Origin: Adhaeribacter soli
GTDB lineage: Bacteria > Bacteroidota > Bacteroidia > Cytophagales > Hymenobacteraceae
Reading direction: 5' to 3'
NCBI RefSeq assembly: GCF_008727925.1
Contig: NZ_VTWT01000013.1
Location: forward strand, 99,959 to 163,958
DNA length: 64,000 nt
Made by a program: the position numbers and the translations under genes. The number at the start of each line of letters is the position of its first letter. The stretch's first letter is position 1. Of this stretch, positions 1-7,647 are shown one piece after another. The notes beneath the pieces are model-generated. The model made no database searches. It was not told where the DNA came from and saw nothing but the letters and a program-made list of their open reading frames with translations.

Positions 1-2708
1 GCGTTCAGGCCTTTTTCGGAAACCAGGTTATCGGAGAGCATTACGGTGAGCTGTGGTTTTCCGTCTATTTCGGCGGCTAAAACCAGGAACAGGTTGTCTA
101 CGGACTGGCGCAGGTCGAAGGCGAGTTTTTTCACGTAATCGGCGGAGCTCAAGCTTACCTGCCGGGCAATGAAGTTGATACCGTTGAGTTGCTGCACTTC
201 GTTGGCCAGCGTGTTTTTCAGGTCGGTAACCTGCTTCATCTCGAATTGCTCCAGTTGCTTTTTCAGGGCCGAATTTTCTTCCAGCACTTTTTCCAGCGAT
301 TTTGCTAGCGTCTGCGGATTGCCCAGCAGTTGCTTTACCTCTTCCAGTTGCTTGGTTTGTTCGTGTACAAATTCTTCGGCGGCATTAGCCGTAACCGCTT
401 CAATACGGCGTACGCCGGCCGCTACCGAGCTTTCCGACACGATCTTGAAGAAACCGATCTCGCCGGTGCTTGCCACGTGGGTTCCGCCGCAAAGCTCTAC
501 GGAGTAATCTTTATCGAAAGTAATTACGCGCACGTATTCGCCGTATTTTTCGCCGAACAAAGCCATTGCGCCGTGTTCTTTCGCTTCAGCAATGGGTACG
601 TTACGTTGTTCGTTCAATTGAATGTTGGCGCGGATCTTCGAATTTACCATTCGCTCGATCTCGTGGATCTGCTCGTCGGTGACTTTGGTGAAGTGCGAAA
701 AGTCGAAGCGCAGGAGTTTGTCGTTTACCAGGGAGCCTTTCTGGTGCACGTGGTCGCCGAGGTGGTTGCGCAGGGCGGCGTGCAGCAGGTGCGTGGCCGA
801 GTGGTTTTTCTGCGTCATTTTGCGGCGGCTCGCGTCGATCTTCACGTAAAGCGGCGCGTTCACGTCTTCCGGAAGTTCGTGGGTTACGTGAATGATCAGG
901 TCGTTTTCCTTGCGCGTATCGTGCACTTTAACCTTGCTCAAACCTGATTCCAGAAAACCGGTGTCGCCTACCTGACCGCCGCTTTCGGCGTAGAATGGCG
1001 TGCGGTCCAGCACCAGGTGGTATTCGGTTTTATTTTTGGTAGTTACTTTGCGGTATTTAATTAGGCGCGCTTCGCCGGTTACGTGATCGTAGCCGGTAAA
1101 TTCGGTTTCGGCGTCGGCATCCAGCACCATCCAGTCGCCTTGTTCCGAAGCGGAAGCGTTGCGGCTGCGGTTCTTCTGCTGCTCCATTTCAGCATTGAAA
1201 CCAGCTTCGTCGATGGTCAGGCCTTTGTCTCTGGCAATCAGCGCGGTAAGGTCCAGCGGAAAACCAAAGGTATCGTAGAGTTCGAAGGCAGTTTTTCCGT
1301 CGATTACGTTAGCATTTTCTTTGAAAGATTTTAAAGCAAATTGATAATCTATCTCCTGTTCATCGTTGAATTTTGATGGAGGAGTGTTTATAAAATCAAT
1401 ATTCAAATCTTTTGACAAATCCCAACTGTATTGATCTGCTATATCTCGTTTTAGATTATTTATATCCTTATCTGAAGCTTTGATTTTATTTCCTTCAGTA
1501 TCTAAAAAAGGTAAATCAATATTATTTAAATGATTTACAAATAAACGATGTATTAAAGAATGGACCCTTTTTAATCCGTTTTCCAACGTGCGGAGGAAAG
1601 CATTTTCTTCTTCCTCGATCACGCGCATAATGAAGCTTTGCTGACCTTTCAGTTCCGGGAAGGTGTTGCCCATTTGCTCTGCCAGAACCGGAACCAAGCT
1701 GTAAAGGAACGGCTTTTTGAAGTTCAGGAACGTGAAGGCATAACGCACCGCGCGGCGCAAAATGCGACGAATTACGTAACCGGCCTTGTTGTTGGAAGGC
1801 AGCTGCCCGTCGGCAATGGCGAAGGCAATGGCGCGGATGTGGTCGGCAATTACGCGGGTGGCAATGTCGGTCTTTTCGTTCTCGCCGTAAGTTAAGCCGG
1901 CTTCCTTGGAAATGAACTGAATGAGCGGCTGGAAAACCGAGGTATCGTAGTTCGACTGCTTGCCTTCGATGGCCATGCACAAACGCTCAAAGCCCATTCC
2001 GGTATCTACGTGCTGCGCTGGCAGTTTCACCAGCGAGCCGTCGGCCAGGCGGTTGAACTCCATGAATACGTTGTTCCAGATCTCCACTACCTGCGGGTGG
2101 TCGGCGTTCACCAGGTCTTTGCCCGGCGTTTTGGCTACCTCTTCTTCCGAACGCAGATCGATGTGAATTTCAGAGCACGGACCGCAAGGCCCCATATCGC
2201 CCATTTCCCAGAAGTTGTCTTTCTTAGAACCGAACAAAATACGCTCTTCGCCCCCCAGAATGTTTTTCCAGATCTCGAAGGCCTCCATGTCGCGCTCCAG
2301 GTTTTCTTTCGGATCGCCGCCGAACACGCTCACGTACAACCGGTCTTTCGGCAGTTTGTAAACCTCCGTCAGCAGTTCCCAGGCCCAGTGCAGCGCATCT
2401 TTTTTGAAATAATCGCCAAACGACCAGTTACCCAGCATCTCGAACATAGTATGATGGTAGGTGTCGTAACCAACTTCCTCGAGATCGTTATGTTTGCCTG
2501 AAACCCGGAGGCATTTTTGCGTATCGGCGATGCGCTTATACGGAGCCGGTTTATTACCCAGAAAGTAATCTTTAAATGGCGCCATACCCGAGTTGGTGAA
2601 CATCAGGGTCGGGTCGTCTTTTACCACGATGGGCGCGGAAGGCACGATGTGGTGGCCTTTTGAAGCAAAAAAATCGAGGAACTGTTTCCGTATTTCGTTC
2701 GAGGTCAT
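1..2708 (-). CDS. alaS: Alanyl-tRNA synthetase, C-terminus cut by window edge
   Basis: Charges tRNA-Ala with alanine in the cytoplasm and edits mischarged Ser/Gly. The reading frame was derived directly on the minus strand: it opens at ATG 2706-2708 with [10 protein letters not shown] and stays open to the left edge (about 902 codons). The class II catalytic region is N-terminal. The editing domain carries HSATH (about residues 636-640) and CGGTH (from about C740), the family's metal and editing residues. The last visible residues ([11 protein letters not shown]) belong to the C-Ala domain, so about 50 residues are missing. Oddity: residues about 380-465 form an extra AT-rich stretch, in frame, between FLRTLENGL and the conserved [14 protein letters not shown] block, where E. 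coli AlaRS has only about 15 residues. Identity is certain; the role of the insertion is unknown. Confidence 0.97.
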   Translation of the reverse strand, partial: MTSNEIRKQFLDFFASKGHHIVPSAPIVVKDDPTLMFTNSGMAPFKDYFLGNKPAPYKRIADTQKCLRVSGKHNDLEEVGYDTYHHTMFEMLGNWSFGDYFKKDALHWAWELLTEVYKLPKDRLYVSVFGGDPKENLERDMEAFEIWKNILGGEERILFGSKKDNFWEMGDMGPCGPCSEIHIDLRSEEEVAKTPGKDLVNADHPQVVEIWNNVFMEFNRLADGSLVKLPAQHVDTGMGFERLCMAIEGKQSNYDTSVFQPLIQFISKEAGLTYGENEKTDIATRVIADHIRAIAFAIADGQLPSNNKAGYVIRRILRRAVRYAFTFLNFKKPFLYSLVPVLAEQMGNTFPELKGQQSFIMRVIEEEENAFLRTLENGLKRVHSLIHRLFVNHLNNIDLPFLDTEGNKIKASDKDINNLKRDIADQYSWDLSKDLNIDFINTPPSKFNDEQEIDYQFALKSFKENANVIDGKTAFELYDTFGFPLDLTALIARDKGLTIDEAGFNAEMEQQKNRSRNASASEQGDWMVLDADAETEFTGYDHVTGEARLIKYRKVTTKNKTEYHLVLDRTPFYAESGGQVGDTGFLESGLSKVKVHDTRKENDLIIHVTHELPEDVNAPLYVKIDASRRKMTQKNHSATHLLHAALRNHLGDHVHQKGSLVNDKLLRFDFSHFTKVTDEQIHEIERMVNSKIRANIQLNEQRNVPIAEAKEHGAMALFGEKYGEYVRVITFDKDYSVELCGGTHVASTGEIGFFKIVSESSVAAGVRRIEAVTANAAEEFVHEQTKQLEEVKQLLGNPQTLAKSLEKVLEENSALKKQLEQFEMKQVTDLKNTLANEVQQLNGINFIARQVSLSSADYVKKLAFDLRQSVDNLFLVLAAEIDGKPQLTVMLSDNLVSEKGLN

Positions 2709-2780
2709 ATTTCGTAGGTTCGATTATTCGATATTCGAATGTTCGATTTATGTAAAGTATGAAAATGCTAGGGTTTCGGG

Positions 2781-2824
2781 CCTGAAATTGCGGATTGCCG
2801 GATTTCAGGCTAACTGCAAAAGTA
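2781..2824 (-). promoter_or_regulatory. Putative alaS promoter and leader hairpin
   Basis: On the minus strand TACTTTTG (2824 to 2817) matches the Bacteroidota -7 consensus TAnnTTTG. No clear -33 TTG is seen. Between it and the alaS start, 2781-2809 is an imperfect palindrome (CCTGAAAT...ATTTCAGG) that would form a hairpin in the alaS leader. Whether the hairpin regulates is unknown. Confidence 0.35.
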
Positions 2825-3107
2825 GTATATTTCGGAAGAATCTGGTAGGTTTTTGGGGGATTTGATTAAATTTACACCCCACCCCCGGCAGCTAATTCAG
2901 GGGAGGGAGTTTTGAAATTGTCTGAACACGATTTTCAGGATTTAAAGGATGGACAGGATTTTTTGTCTGAACTGTGATTCTTATGATTATCCTGATTTCC
3001 ACGACTCATGTACGGACAGGGCTTGACCTGTCCCCACGTTATTGCGACAAATTATTAATTTCTTATTACCAGAAAAATTCGAACAACGAATAACGAGCAA
3101 CGAAACC
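2825..3107. other. Intergenic alaS-merR, repeat remnants
   Basis: Divergent intergenic space. It holds a C-rich run (about 2875-2890) and Bacteroidota-style intergenic repeat debris around 2920-3000 (variants of 'tcaggatttaaaggat', 'gattatcctgattt'). A short palindrome 'gacagggcttgacctgtc' lies at about 3015-3032. No gene or RNA is recognisable. Confidence 0.4.
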
Positions 3108-3443
3108 GTGCCATACAAAGAGAAAAATATAGAAAAGCAGTATTACACCATTGGCGAAGTGGCTTCGATGTTTGGCGTGGCAGCCTCGCTGATCCGGTTC
3201 TGGGAAACGGAATTTGAGGAACTGAAGCCGAAGAAAAACAAAAAAGGCAACCGGCTATTCACCCCTTCCGATATCGAAACCCTGCGCACCATCCACCATT
3301 TGCTGAAAGACCGCGGCTATACCATTCAGGGTGCCCGCGAACTGCTCAAAAACAAAAGCGTCCAGACGAAGGAAAAAGTGGAAATGATTCAGAGTCTGGA
3401 GAAGGTTCGGGCGTTTTTGGTGGAGATGAAGAAGCAGTTGTAG
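3108..3443 (+). CDS. MerR-family transcriptional regulator
   Basis: DNA-binding regulator of 111 residues. An N-terminal MerR helix-turn-helix is visible (YTIGEVASMFGVAASLIRFW), then a helical region with KKNKKGNRLFTPSDIETL, typical of the small MerR proteins of Bacteroidota. No C-terminal ligand domain or metal-binding cysteines are present, so the inducer is unknown. The open frame extends upstream to TTG 3042, but GTG 3108 gives the usual MPYK start of homologues and is preferred. Nothing nearby shows its target; it is transcribed alone, ahead of a toxin-antitoxin pair. Confidence 0.85.
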   Translation: MPYKEKNIEKQYYTIGEVASMFGVAASLIRFWETEFEELKPKKNKKGNRLFTPSDIETLRTIHHLLKDRGYTIQGARELLKNKSVQTKEKVEMIQSLEKVRAFLVEMKKQL

Positions 3444-3502
3444 CGTTTAACAAAGCAACATCAAAAGCCATTAGCCGTTTATTTTAAAAACCGTTTTCCA
3501 TT

Positions 3503-3739
3503 ATGAATACCCAGCAACTTCGCAATTTACTTATCGATAAGATTTCCAGCATCCGGGACGTAAAATACCTGATGGCTATTAAGACTATTCTGGATACTAA
3601 CTTTCCGGAACAGGAACCTTATAAATTAACTGATGCGCAGCGTAAGAAAGTACGCACTGGTTTAGAGCAGTTAAAAAATGGCGAAATTACTTCAAACGAA
3701 GATCTGGAAAAAGAGGAAGATGAATGGCTAAACGAATAA
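3503..3739 (+). CDS. Antitoxin-like small protein
   Basis: 78-residue acidic protein (C-terminus NEDLEKEEDEWLNE) with a helical N-terminus (MNTQQLRNLLIDKISSIRDV). Its stop overlaps the start of the downstream RelE/ParE-like toxin by 16 bp, the usual order and coupling of type II toxin-antitoxin pairs. The sequence has no recognisable DNA-binding motif, so the antitoxin role rests on context and acidity. Base composition is more AT-rich than the flanking housekeeping genes, consistent with an acquired module. Confidence 0.7.
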   Translation: MNTQQLRNLLIDKISSIRDVKYLMAIKTILDTNFPEQEPYKLTDAQRKKVRTGLEQLKNGEITSNEDLEKEEDEWLNE

Positions 3740-4020
3740 TCTGGTCAAAAGAAGCTAAACAGGATCGTCGGGAAATTCTGGAATTTTGGTTTCAGCGAAC
3801 TGGCAATAAAAAATACAGCCGGAAATTAGCAAAGCAATTTGCTGAAACGATTCGATTTATTTCGCAACATAATTACTTAGGTCGTGCAGTAGATGAAGAA
3901 AATGTCCGAGTGAGTGTCTGCGGTCATAACCTGATTTTTTATAGGGTTACAAACAATTTACTTGAAATAGTTTCACTTTTCGACAGCCGTCAAGATCCTG
4001 ATAAACTAATGTTCGATTAG
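3724..4020 (+). CDS. RelE/ParE-family toxin
   Basis: 98-residue basic protein of the RelE/ParE fold. IIWSKEAKQDRREILEFW at the N-terminus, then a long helix and a C-terminal beta-sheet (VRVSVCGHNLIFYRVTNNLLEIVSLFDSR), match the family layout. RelE members cleave ribosome-bound mRNA and ParE members poison gyrase; which applies cannot be told from sequence alone. The ATG at 3724 lies inside the antitoxin frame, implying translational coupling. Confidence 0.85.
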   Translation: MAKRIIWSKEAKQDRREILEFWFQRTGNKKYSRKLAKQFAETIRFISQHNYLGRAVDEENVRVSVCGHNLIFYRVTNNLLEIVSLFDSRQDPDKLMFD

Positions 4021-4040
4021 CAGATTCTCTTCCAACTTTA

Positions 4041-4066
4041 AGAGATCTCCCTGAGGTCGGAATGAC
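4041..4066. repeat. Single arm of the 'gagatctc' inverted repeat
   Basis: 'agagatctccctgaggtcgg' followed by 'aatgac' resembles the right arm of the inverted repeat at 5264-5375. Only one arm is seen, so this is probably a decayed copy. Confidence 0.45.
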
Positions 4067-4103
4067 AAAACACTCAAAGAAGCAATCAAAAATCCCTTAA
4101 AAA

Positions 4104-5249
4104 GTGCCAGCCGTGAACGAACAGCTTTACGAAGTAGCCATTGGCCTGATTCCCGGCATTGGCGGTATGCTGACCCGGCAGCTGGTAAGTTATTGCGGTT
4201 CACCGAAAGCCTTTTTTGAAACGCCCCTTTCCAGACTCGAAACCATTCCGGGAATTGGACCAGCTGCCTTAAAAGCCTTCAAAAGCCGTGAGGAGGCTTT
4301 GAGGAAAGCGGAAGAAGTTTTGCAACAGGCCGAAAAATACGATGCCCAAATCCTGTTTTACACGCATCCAGATTACCCGAAACGCCTGAAGCAGATTGCA
4401 GATGCGCCTACCCTGCTTTTTTACAAAGGCAACGCGAGTTTAAATCACCCCAAAACCATCAGCATTGTCGGTACGCGCAAACTAACCCGCTACGGCGAAG
4501 CGGTTACCGAAAAAATTGTCCACGACCTGCAAAAGCACGACCCGCTCATCATTTCCGGACTGGCTTACGGCATCGATATTGTAGCGCATCGTTCGGCGTT
4601 GAAGTATGGTCTGCAAACCATTGGTACCATTGCCAGTGGACTGGATATGATCTACCCATCGGCGCACCAGAAAACAGCGGAGCAAATGCTGGAACAAGGC
4701 GGCCTTTTATCTGAAAAGATCTTCGGCGTGGAGCTGCATCCTCAATTCTTTCCGGCCAGAAACCGCATTATTGCCGGTCTGGCTGATTGTACGATTATTG
4801 TAGAAGGCGCTTTGAAAAGCGGTTCGTTGATTACCGCTGAAATTGCCTATGGCTACAACAAAGAAGTAATGGCGGTGCCGGGAAATATTACGTCGGAAGT
4901 TTCCGGAGGCACCAATTACCTGATCAAAACCCAACAAGCAGTACCCTATACCTGCATCGAAGATCTGGAAGCATTGCTGAACTGGGATGGACTTTTACAG
5001 CCGCCACAGCTTGGCCTTTTTTCTACGTCACCAGCAAAACCGAACCGGCCAACGCAATACGATCCGAAAGATTTCAGCCAGGAAGAATGGGCCATTATTG
5101 AAGTGCTGCAGCAAACCAACGATGAGCTCATCGATAATATCAGCTGGAAAGCACAAATTCCAATAAACCAGATCGCTTCCCTCCTGCTGAACCTTGAGTT
5201 TAATGGCGTGGTGAAAAGTTTGCCGGGGAAGAAATTCCGGTTATTGTAA
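4104..5249 (+). CDS. dprA: DNA-processing protein DprA
   Basis: Loads RecA on incoming single-stranded DNA during natural transformation. The 381-residue length is normal. An N-terminal helix-hairpin-helix-like region (LETIPGIGPAALKAF) is followed by the Rossmann DprA/Smf core with GTRKLTRYGE, SGLAYGIDIVAHRSAL, PARNRIIAGLADCTIIVEG and GSLITAEIAYGYNKEV, and a C-terminal winged helix (EEWAIIEVLQQTNDELIDNI). The start is GTG 4104; GTG 4113 is an equally possible start three codons on. It is transcribed alone after the toxin-antitoxin pair. Confidence 0.96.
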   Translation: MPAVNEQLYEVAIGLIPGIGGMLTRQLVSYCGSPKAFFETPLSRLETIPGIGPAALKAFKSREEALRKAEEVLQQAEKYDAQILFYTHPDYPKRLKQIADAPTLLFYKGNASLNHPKTISIVGTRKLTRYGEAVTEKIVHDLQKHDPLIISGLAYGIDIVAHRSALKYGLQTIGTIASGLDMIYPSAHQKTAEQMLEQGGLLSEKIFGVELHPQFFPARNRIIAGLADCTIIVEGALKSGSLITAEIAYGYNKEVMAVPGNITSEVSGGTNYLIKTQQAVPYTCIEDLEALLNWDGLLQPPQLGLFSTSPAKPNRPTQYDPKDFSQEEWAIIEVLQQTNDELIDNISWKAQIPINQIASLLLNLEFNGVVKSLPGKKFRLL

Positions 5250-5263
5250 TTTCACATGATCGC

Positions 5264-5375
5264 GTCATCTCGACGTTAGGAGAGATCTCTTGGAAATGGC
5301 AGGATCATAAACTATAAAAATCAATAGCTAACTTTCTACCAACTTGATGAGATCTCTCCTTGCGTCGAGATGACC
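5264..5375. repeat. Inverted repeat element between dprA and aminotransferase
   Basis: Left arm 5264-5290 (gtcatctcgacgttaggaga...) and right arm 5349-5375 are near-perfect inverted copies, separated by about 58 AT-rich bases. One further arm lies at 4041-4066. It looks like a non-autonomous palindromic element; it may also end dprA transcription. Confidence 0.65.
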
Positions 5376-5392
5376 GGATAAATTAGAAAAAT

Positions 5393-6223
5393 TTGAAATA
5401 CATTCTATATAACTTCGAATTAATTCCTGAAAGCAAACTACAGATCCAACTTTCAAACCGCGCTTTTCAGTACAACGATGGGGCTTTTGAAACCATGCTT
5501 TTTATAAATGGAAAGGTGCGGTTTCTGGAAGATCATCTGGCGCGGTTACAAAAGGCGGCGAAGGTTTTGCAAATCGAACTTCCGGAAATACTTTTTCAGC
5601 CGGAAACAGTAGCATTATGGGTTGAAAAACTCATTCAGGAAAATCAGCTCCAAGGCAGGATAAGATTAAAACTTAAGATCTGGCGGAGCGGGACAGGACT
5701 ATATACACCGGAAGAAAATACGGCTGAAGTTTTAATTTCAGCAGCGCCGCAAATACAAACTCCGGCAATAATAGAAAAAGCAGATTTTGCAGAATCTGTT
5801 CGCACCCATTTCTCCTCTTACAGCTTTTTTAAAGGCCCGAATTCGCTGCAATACGTTTTGGCCGGCTGCGAAAAGCAGCAGCGAAATCTGGAGGAAATTA
5901 TTTTGTTGAGTTCCGAAGGCTACGTTTCCGAATGCCTGGCTTCCAATATTTTCTGGATCTGGAATGAAACGGTTTTCACCCCTGAAATCAGAACAGGTTG
6001 CGTAGCAGGCGTGATGCGCGAAAATTTGCTACGCGTTTTTCAGGCCGAAAGCTTAGCGTTTCAGGAAGGATTTTATCTAACTGAAGAATTGCTGCAAGCC
6101 GAAACGGTTTTCACCAGTAATGCGGCTGGCATAAAAATTTTGCAGCAGATCGGCACAACGGAATTTTCTAAAGAGCTCCCCGATTGGCTGAACCTAAAAC
6201 TGAAAGAAAATCAATTCATCTAA
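5393..6223 (+). CDS. Class IV aminotransferase (PabC/BCAT fold)
   Basis: PLP enzyme of fold type IV, 276 residues. Visible signals are SNRAFQYNDGAFETM at the N-terminus, the PLP-binding Lys at about K147 (SYSFFKGPNSLQYVLA), SECLASNIFWIWN and the C-terminal ETVFTSNAAGI. The length and ETM/RTGC motifs suit either 4-amino-4-deoxychorismate lyase (PabC, folate) or a branched-chain/D-amino-acid aminotransferase; sequence alone does not decide. thyA next door and folC elsewhere in the window mildly favour folate. The start is TTG 5393, giving MKYILYNFE; no ATG alternative fits the family N-terminus. Confidence 0.85.
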   Translation: MKYILYNFELIPESKLQIQLSNRAFQYNDGAFETMLFINGKVRFLEDHLARLQKAAKVLQIELPEILFQPETVALWVEKLIQENQLQGRIRLKLKIWRSGTGLYTPEENTAEVLISAAPQIQTPAIIEKADFAESVRTHFSSYSFFKGPNSLQYVLAGCEKQQRNLEEIILLSSEGYVSECLASNIFWIWNETVFTPEIRTGCVAGVMRENLLRVFQAESLAFQEGFYLTEELLQAETVFTSNAAGIKILQQIGTTEFSKELPDWLNLKLKENQFI

Positions 6224-6228
6224 ATTAT

Positions 6229-6267
6229 AAAAGGCAGCTATTTCAAAGCGAAACAACTGCCTTTATA
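6229..6267. terminator. Bidirectional terminator
   Basis: 'aaaggcag' (6230-6237) pairs with 'ctgccttt' (6257-6264), flanked by A/T runs. It sits between the convergent aminotransferase and thyA. Confidence 0.6.
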
Positions 6268-6293
6268 AAAATCGTAAATCCAAAATCGTAAAT

Positions 6294-7088
6294 CTACACC
6301 GCTACCGACGCTTTAATAGCCGGCCAGCTTTCGTAGTTCTCCAGTTTAAAGTCTTCGTATTTAAATCCGAAAATATCTTTTACCTCCGGGTTCAGTTTCA
6401 TTTGCGGCAACGGCTTCGGCTCGCGGGTTAATTGTAACTGCGCCTGCTCGATATGATTGCTGTACAAATGGGTATCGCCGCCGGTCCAGATGAATTCACC
6501 CGGTTCGAGGTCGCATACCTGGGCCATCATTAAGGTTAATAATGCATACGAAGCAATGTTGAACGGAACGCCCAGAAAAGTATCAGCGCTGCGCTGATAG
6601 AGCTGACAGGAAAGCTTACCGTCTGCAACGTAGAACTGGAAAAACGCATGGCAGGGCGGCAGTTTCATATTATTAATTTCCGCTACGTTCCAGGCGCTCA
6701 CAATGATGCGGCGCGAATCCGGGTTCGTTTTCAGCTGATTCACCACCTGCTGGATCTGGTCGATGTGGCCGCCATCCGGCGTTGGCCAGCTACGCCACTG
6801 CGAACCGTAAACCGGACCCAGTTCGCCATTTTCATCCGCCCATTCATCCCAGATGCTTACGCCATTCTCCTTCAGGTATTTAATATTCGTTTCGCCTTTC
6901 AGAAACCAGAGCAGTTCATGGATAATGCTTTTCAAATGCACCTTCTTAGTAGTAACCAGCGGAAAACCTTCCTGAAGATTGAACCGCATCTGATACCCGA
7001 ACACACTAATGGTGCCGGTGCCGGTACGATCCTCTTTCTTGGTTCCGTTATCCAGAATGTGCTGCATGAGATCCAGGTACTGCTTCAT
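6294..7088 (-). CDS. thyA: Thymidylate synthase ThyA
   Basis: Makes dTMP from dUMP using methylene-tetrahydrofolate. 264 residues, the length of the classical enzyme. The catalytic Cys is C146 in [12 protein letters not shown]; also visible are the phosphate-binding DRTGTGT near the start, [22 protein letters not shown], and [13 protein letters not shown]. It starts at ATG 7086-7088. It is monocistronic and converges on the class IV aminotransferase. Confidence 0.98.
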   Translation of the reverse strand: MKQYLDLMQHILDNGTKKEDRTGTGTISVFGYQMRFNLQEGFPLVTTKKVHLKSIIHELLWFLKGETNIKYLKENGVSIWDEWADENGELGPVYGSQWRSWPTPDGGHIDQIQQVVNQLKTNPDSRRIIVSAWNVAEINNMKLPPCHAFFQFYVADGKLSCQLYQRSADTFLGVPFNIASYALLTLMMAQVCDLEPGEFIWTGGDTHLYSNHIEQAQLQLTREPKPLPQMKLNPEVKDIFGFKYEDFKLENYESWPAIKASVAV

Positions 7089-7206
7089 TTCTTTAATTTG
7101 AAAATTTGGAGATGTGAAAATTTGAAAATTATTCCGGAATTACAACGTTGCTTTCCTGAAATTTTGGCTTATGCCATTCAAAAACGATAAGCAAAACCAA
7201 AAAAAA

Positions 7207-7234
7207 GTAGCGTAGGGTTTAAACCCTACGCTAC
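7207..7234. repeat. 28-bp perfect palindrome (GTAGCGTAGGG family)
   Basis: GTAGCGTAGGGTTT followed by its exact reverse complement. Variants of the same sequence occur at 11059-11078, 11258-11279, 21628-21655, 21862-21885 and 54434-54450, always between genes. Confidence 0.75.
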
Positions 7235-7276
7235 AAAGAGCTGCTATTAACTTATTACCGTCTGGTTTAGCAGACG

Positions 7277-7310
7277 AAAAAAAAGCCCTCCCCTGTTTTT
7301 AGGGGAGGGT
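7277..7310 (-). terminator. Terminator of the small secreted protein gene
   Basis: On the minus strand CCCTCCCCT, a loop of A residues and AGGGGAGGG are followed by a run of T. It lies just after the stop of the 7324-7533 gene. Confidence 0.65.
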
Positions 7311-7323
7311 TGGGAGGGGTCAA

Positions 7324-7533
7324 CTATGACTTTGCTTCTTTTTTCTTGCAGCAGGCTTTAGTGCCTTCACCTTCGCCTGGGGTACAGGCTTTAGACTTTT
7401 TAGATTTCTTCGCTTTTTTATCGGCTTTCTCAGCTTTTTCCGTTTTCTCGCCTTCCGGCTTAATTACGGCTGCATTAACAGAAGCAGAACCAACAAAGGC
7501 AAAAAGGGCGATTGCAAGGGTTAATTTTTTCAT
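7324..7533 (-). CDS. Small secreted Lys/Glu-rich protein, unknown
   Basis: 69 residues with a clear signal peptide (MKKLTLAIALFAFVGSASVNA) and a low-complexity charged mature part (EKAEKADKKAKKSKKSK), then CTPGEGEGTKACCKKK with three cysteines. The open frame continues upstream to 7617, but ATG 7531-7533 starts exactly at the signal peptide, so the shorter form is used. No family is recognised. The basic, Cys-containing tail might bind metal or an anionic surface, which is speculation. Confidence 0.65.
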   Translation of the reverse strand: MKKLTLAIALFAFVGSASVNAAVIKPEGEKTEKAEKADKKAKKSKKSKACTPGEGEGTKACCKKKEAKS

Positions 7534-7581
7534 GTGATGATGATTATAAAAATGAAACAAATACTTTTTAGCTTGGGTTGT

Positions 7582-7589
7582 TAACTTTG
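7582..7589 (+). promoter_or_regulatory. -7 element before the RND transporter
   Basis: TAACTTTG matches TAnnTTTG, 58 bases before the transporter start. No well-placed -33 TTG is seen. Confidence 0.35.
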
Positions 7590-7647
7590 TAAATATAACG
7601 AAAGTTTCCGGTTCCAAAGATAGTTTTTAACCGGTTTAGTAGCAAAA

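Noticed and set aside
1321..1560. Possible frameshift or pseudogene of alaS
   Set aside because: Codon-by-codon reading shows the frame open from 2708 to the edge, with conserved residues on both sides of the AT-rich part.
1522..1980. 152-residue minus-strand ORF inside alaS
   Set aside because: It is in another frame from the continuous alaS frame; its product is low-complexity His/Arg-rich shadow sequence.
7534..7617. N-terminal extension of the small secreted protein
   Set aside because: The signal peptide starts exactly at ATG 7531-7533; the extension has no family support.
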